From JBEAOO01 sp041164825 (GTDB lineage: Bacteria; Pseudomonadota; Gammaproteobacteria; Burkholderiales; Burkholderiaceae_C): a DNA stretch of 7,507 nt. This document shows positions 6,606 to 7,507 of the stretch, piece after piece (positions within the stretch are counted from its first letter, which is position 1; each line of letters starts with the position of its first letter). Made by a program: the position numbers and the translations under genes. The stretch covers positions 1-7,507 of the forward strand of contig JBEAOO010000355.1 in NCBI GenBank assembly GCA_041164825.1, written 5' to 3'. The notes under the pieces were generated by a model. That model ran no database searches, was not told the DNA's origin, and saw only the letters and a program-made list of their open reading frames with translations.

Positions 6606-7507
6606 ATGCCCAAGCGCTGGCCCTGGTTGGCCGCAGCCTTGGGGGCATCGCTGCTGGGCCATGCTTGGCTGCTGGGCGCCTTGCCCGAGGGCTTGGGCCG
6701 CCGCCAGCCCGACGCCGCGGTGCCCGCGCAGGCCGTGACCGTGCGCAGCATCGTGCTGGCGCGGCCCGCCCCAGTGCTTGCCGTCGCAGCGGCTCCGGCC
6801 ACCGTGCCCGAAGCAGTGCGCGCGGCCACGGCGCAGCGCGCGATGGCCGCTGCCGCGCCACGCGCCGCGCAGGCGGCACCGGTTGCAGCACCCGAGCCCA
6901 TCTCTTCCAGCGTCGTGCCCGAGCTTGAGCCGCTGCACCCGGCGCCGATCTTGTCGGACGCGGTGCCCACGCCGCACTTGTCCGATGCCGTGCCGGAGCC
7001 GCGCTTGTCGGACGCCGTGCCTGAGCCCAACAACAATGCGGTGCCCGACGCCGCCTCGGCACCCGCTGCGGCCACCACGGGTGCTGCAGCGGCACCCGCC
7101 AGCGCGCCCGCGGCGGCGGCCGAGTTGCCGGTCTATGCCACCCACGTGCCGCCCTCGGCCCGCCTGCGGTACGACCTGCGGCGCGGCATGATTTCGGGCA
7201 CCGGCGAGCTGTTGTGGCAATTGCAGCCCTCTGGCGACTACGAGTTGCGTTTGGAGGGCAAGATTGCCTTCGTGCGCGTGCTCACCCAGCTCAGCCAGGG
7301 CCGGCTCGACAGCGCGGGCCTCGCGCCCACCCGTTTCACCGACCAGCGCCAGAGCAAGCCGGTGCAGGCGGCCAATTTTCAGCGCGAGCAAGGCGTGCTG
7401 AGCTTCTCGGGCCCGGCGGCCACCTTTGCGCTGCGGCCCGGCCTGCAAGACCGCTTGAGCTGGATGGTGCAACTGCCGGCCATCGTCGCTGCCAACCCGC
7501 TGCTGGC
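6606..7507 (+). CDS. DUF3108-domain protein, 3'-truncated by the window edge
   Basis: The frame is open from the ATG at 6606 to the window end (300 full codons), so the C-terminus is missing. Residues about 6-26 are hydrophobic (WPWLAAALGASLLGHAWLLG) after a Lys-Arg, giving a signal peptide or N-terminal anchor. A long Ala/Pro-rich linker (about 35-172) follows, including a short tandem repeat. The DUF3108 domain begins near residue 178, with PPSARLRYDLRRG, GTGELLWQL, DYELRLEG and LSWMVQLPAIVAANP. DUF3108 proteins are predicted periplasmic or envelope beta-rich proteins of unknown function. The ATG has a weak GAAG six bases upstream. In-frame GTG codons at 6558 and 6585 are alternatives and would add 16 or 7 residues. 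The linker resembles the disordered spacer of TonB-like envelope proteins, but no TonB domain is visible. The antisense frame here is open by composition only. Confidence 0.85.
   Translation, partial: MPKRWPWLAAALGASLLGHAWLLGALPEGLGRRQPDAAVPAQAVTVRSIVLARPAPVLAVAAAPATVPEAVRAATAQRAMAAAAPRAAQAAPVAAPEPISSSVVPELEPLHPAPILSDAVPTPHLSDAVPEPRLSDAVPEPNNNAVPDAASAPAAATTGAAAAPASAPAAAAELPVYATHVPPSARLRYDLRRGMISGTGELLWQLQPSGDYELRLEGKIAFVRVLTQLSQGRLDSAGLAPTRFTDQRQSKPVQAANFQREQGVLSFSGPAATFALRPGLQDRLSWMVQLPAIVAANPLL
6945..7025 (+). repeat. Three tandem 27-bp repeats coding for a 9-residue unit
   Basis: Inside the DUF3108 gene, three in-frame 27-bp units at 6945, 6972 and 6999 encode Pro-x-Leu-Ser-Asp-Ala-Val-Pro-x (residues 114-140). 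A degenerate 8-residue copy, PNNNAVPD, follows at 7026-7049. The units differ mainly at third codon positions, which suggests old duplication kept at the protein level. They lie in the Ala/Pro linker between the membrane segment and the DUF3108 domain. Confidence 0.85.

Noticed and set aside
6528..7472. A 314-codon minus-strand open frame at the right end
   Set aside because: The plus strand here encodes a recognisable DUF3108 protein with a signal anchor; the minus-strand translation is a Gly/Arg/His-rich shadow.

Overview
The window looks like a piece of a high-GC betaproteobacterial chromosome, most likely Burkholderiales and probably near Comamonadaceae. The reasons are the roughly 65-75% GC coding style of the right-hand six kilobases, a PhaM-type polyhydroxyalkanoate (PHA) granule regulator, a Comamonadaceae-style FIST protein, a membrane-anchored retropepsin-like protein and a DUF3108 protein. 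This assignment comes from protein recognition and was not checked by any search.

Left edge (1 to about 1140): this segment is only about 45-60% GC by hand counts of individual 60-base blocks. It holds the 3' end of an acidic protein I do not recognise (2-340), a 226-bp stretch with no convincing gene, and the first half of a 357-residue protein (567-1640). That protein is a mosaic. Its N-terminal half ends like an Imm11/DUF1629-type immunity domain. At a proline-rich linker near base 1141 the GC content jumps to above 70% and a different C-terminal domain begins. The segment looks like the edge of an accessory, possibly toxin/immunity, region joined to core chromosome.

Right part (1641 to the end): five genes lie on the minus strand. 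Read in their own direction they are a fumarylacetoacetate-hydrolase-family protein (5475-6446), a retropepsin-like aspartic protease (4939-5439), a PhaM-like PHA granule protein (4053-4796), a FIST-domain protein (2642-3859) and a GcvA-type LysR regulator (1664-2581). The first two sit close together and are probably co-transcribed. A hairpin followed by a promoter-like sequence separates them from phaM. A perfect 15-bp inverted repeat lies between phaM and the FIST gene. The LysR gene follows FIST after 60 bp and converges on the mosaic gene. Divergent from the hydrolase, a plus-strand DUF3108 gene with a long Ala/Pro linker starts near 6606 and runs off the window.

The observations most worth a second look are the mosaic gene at the GC step, the apparent loss of the usual metal-binding Glu-x-Glu pair and catalytic Lys in the hydrolase-family protein, and the inverted repeat upstream of the FIST gene. 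I see no tRNA, rRNA, CRISPR array or intact insertion sequence.
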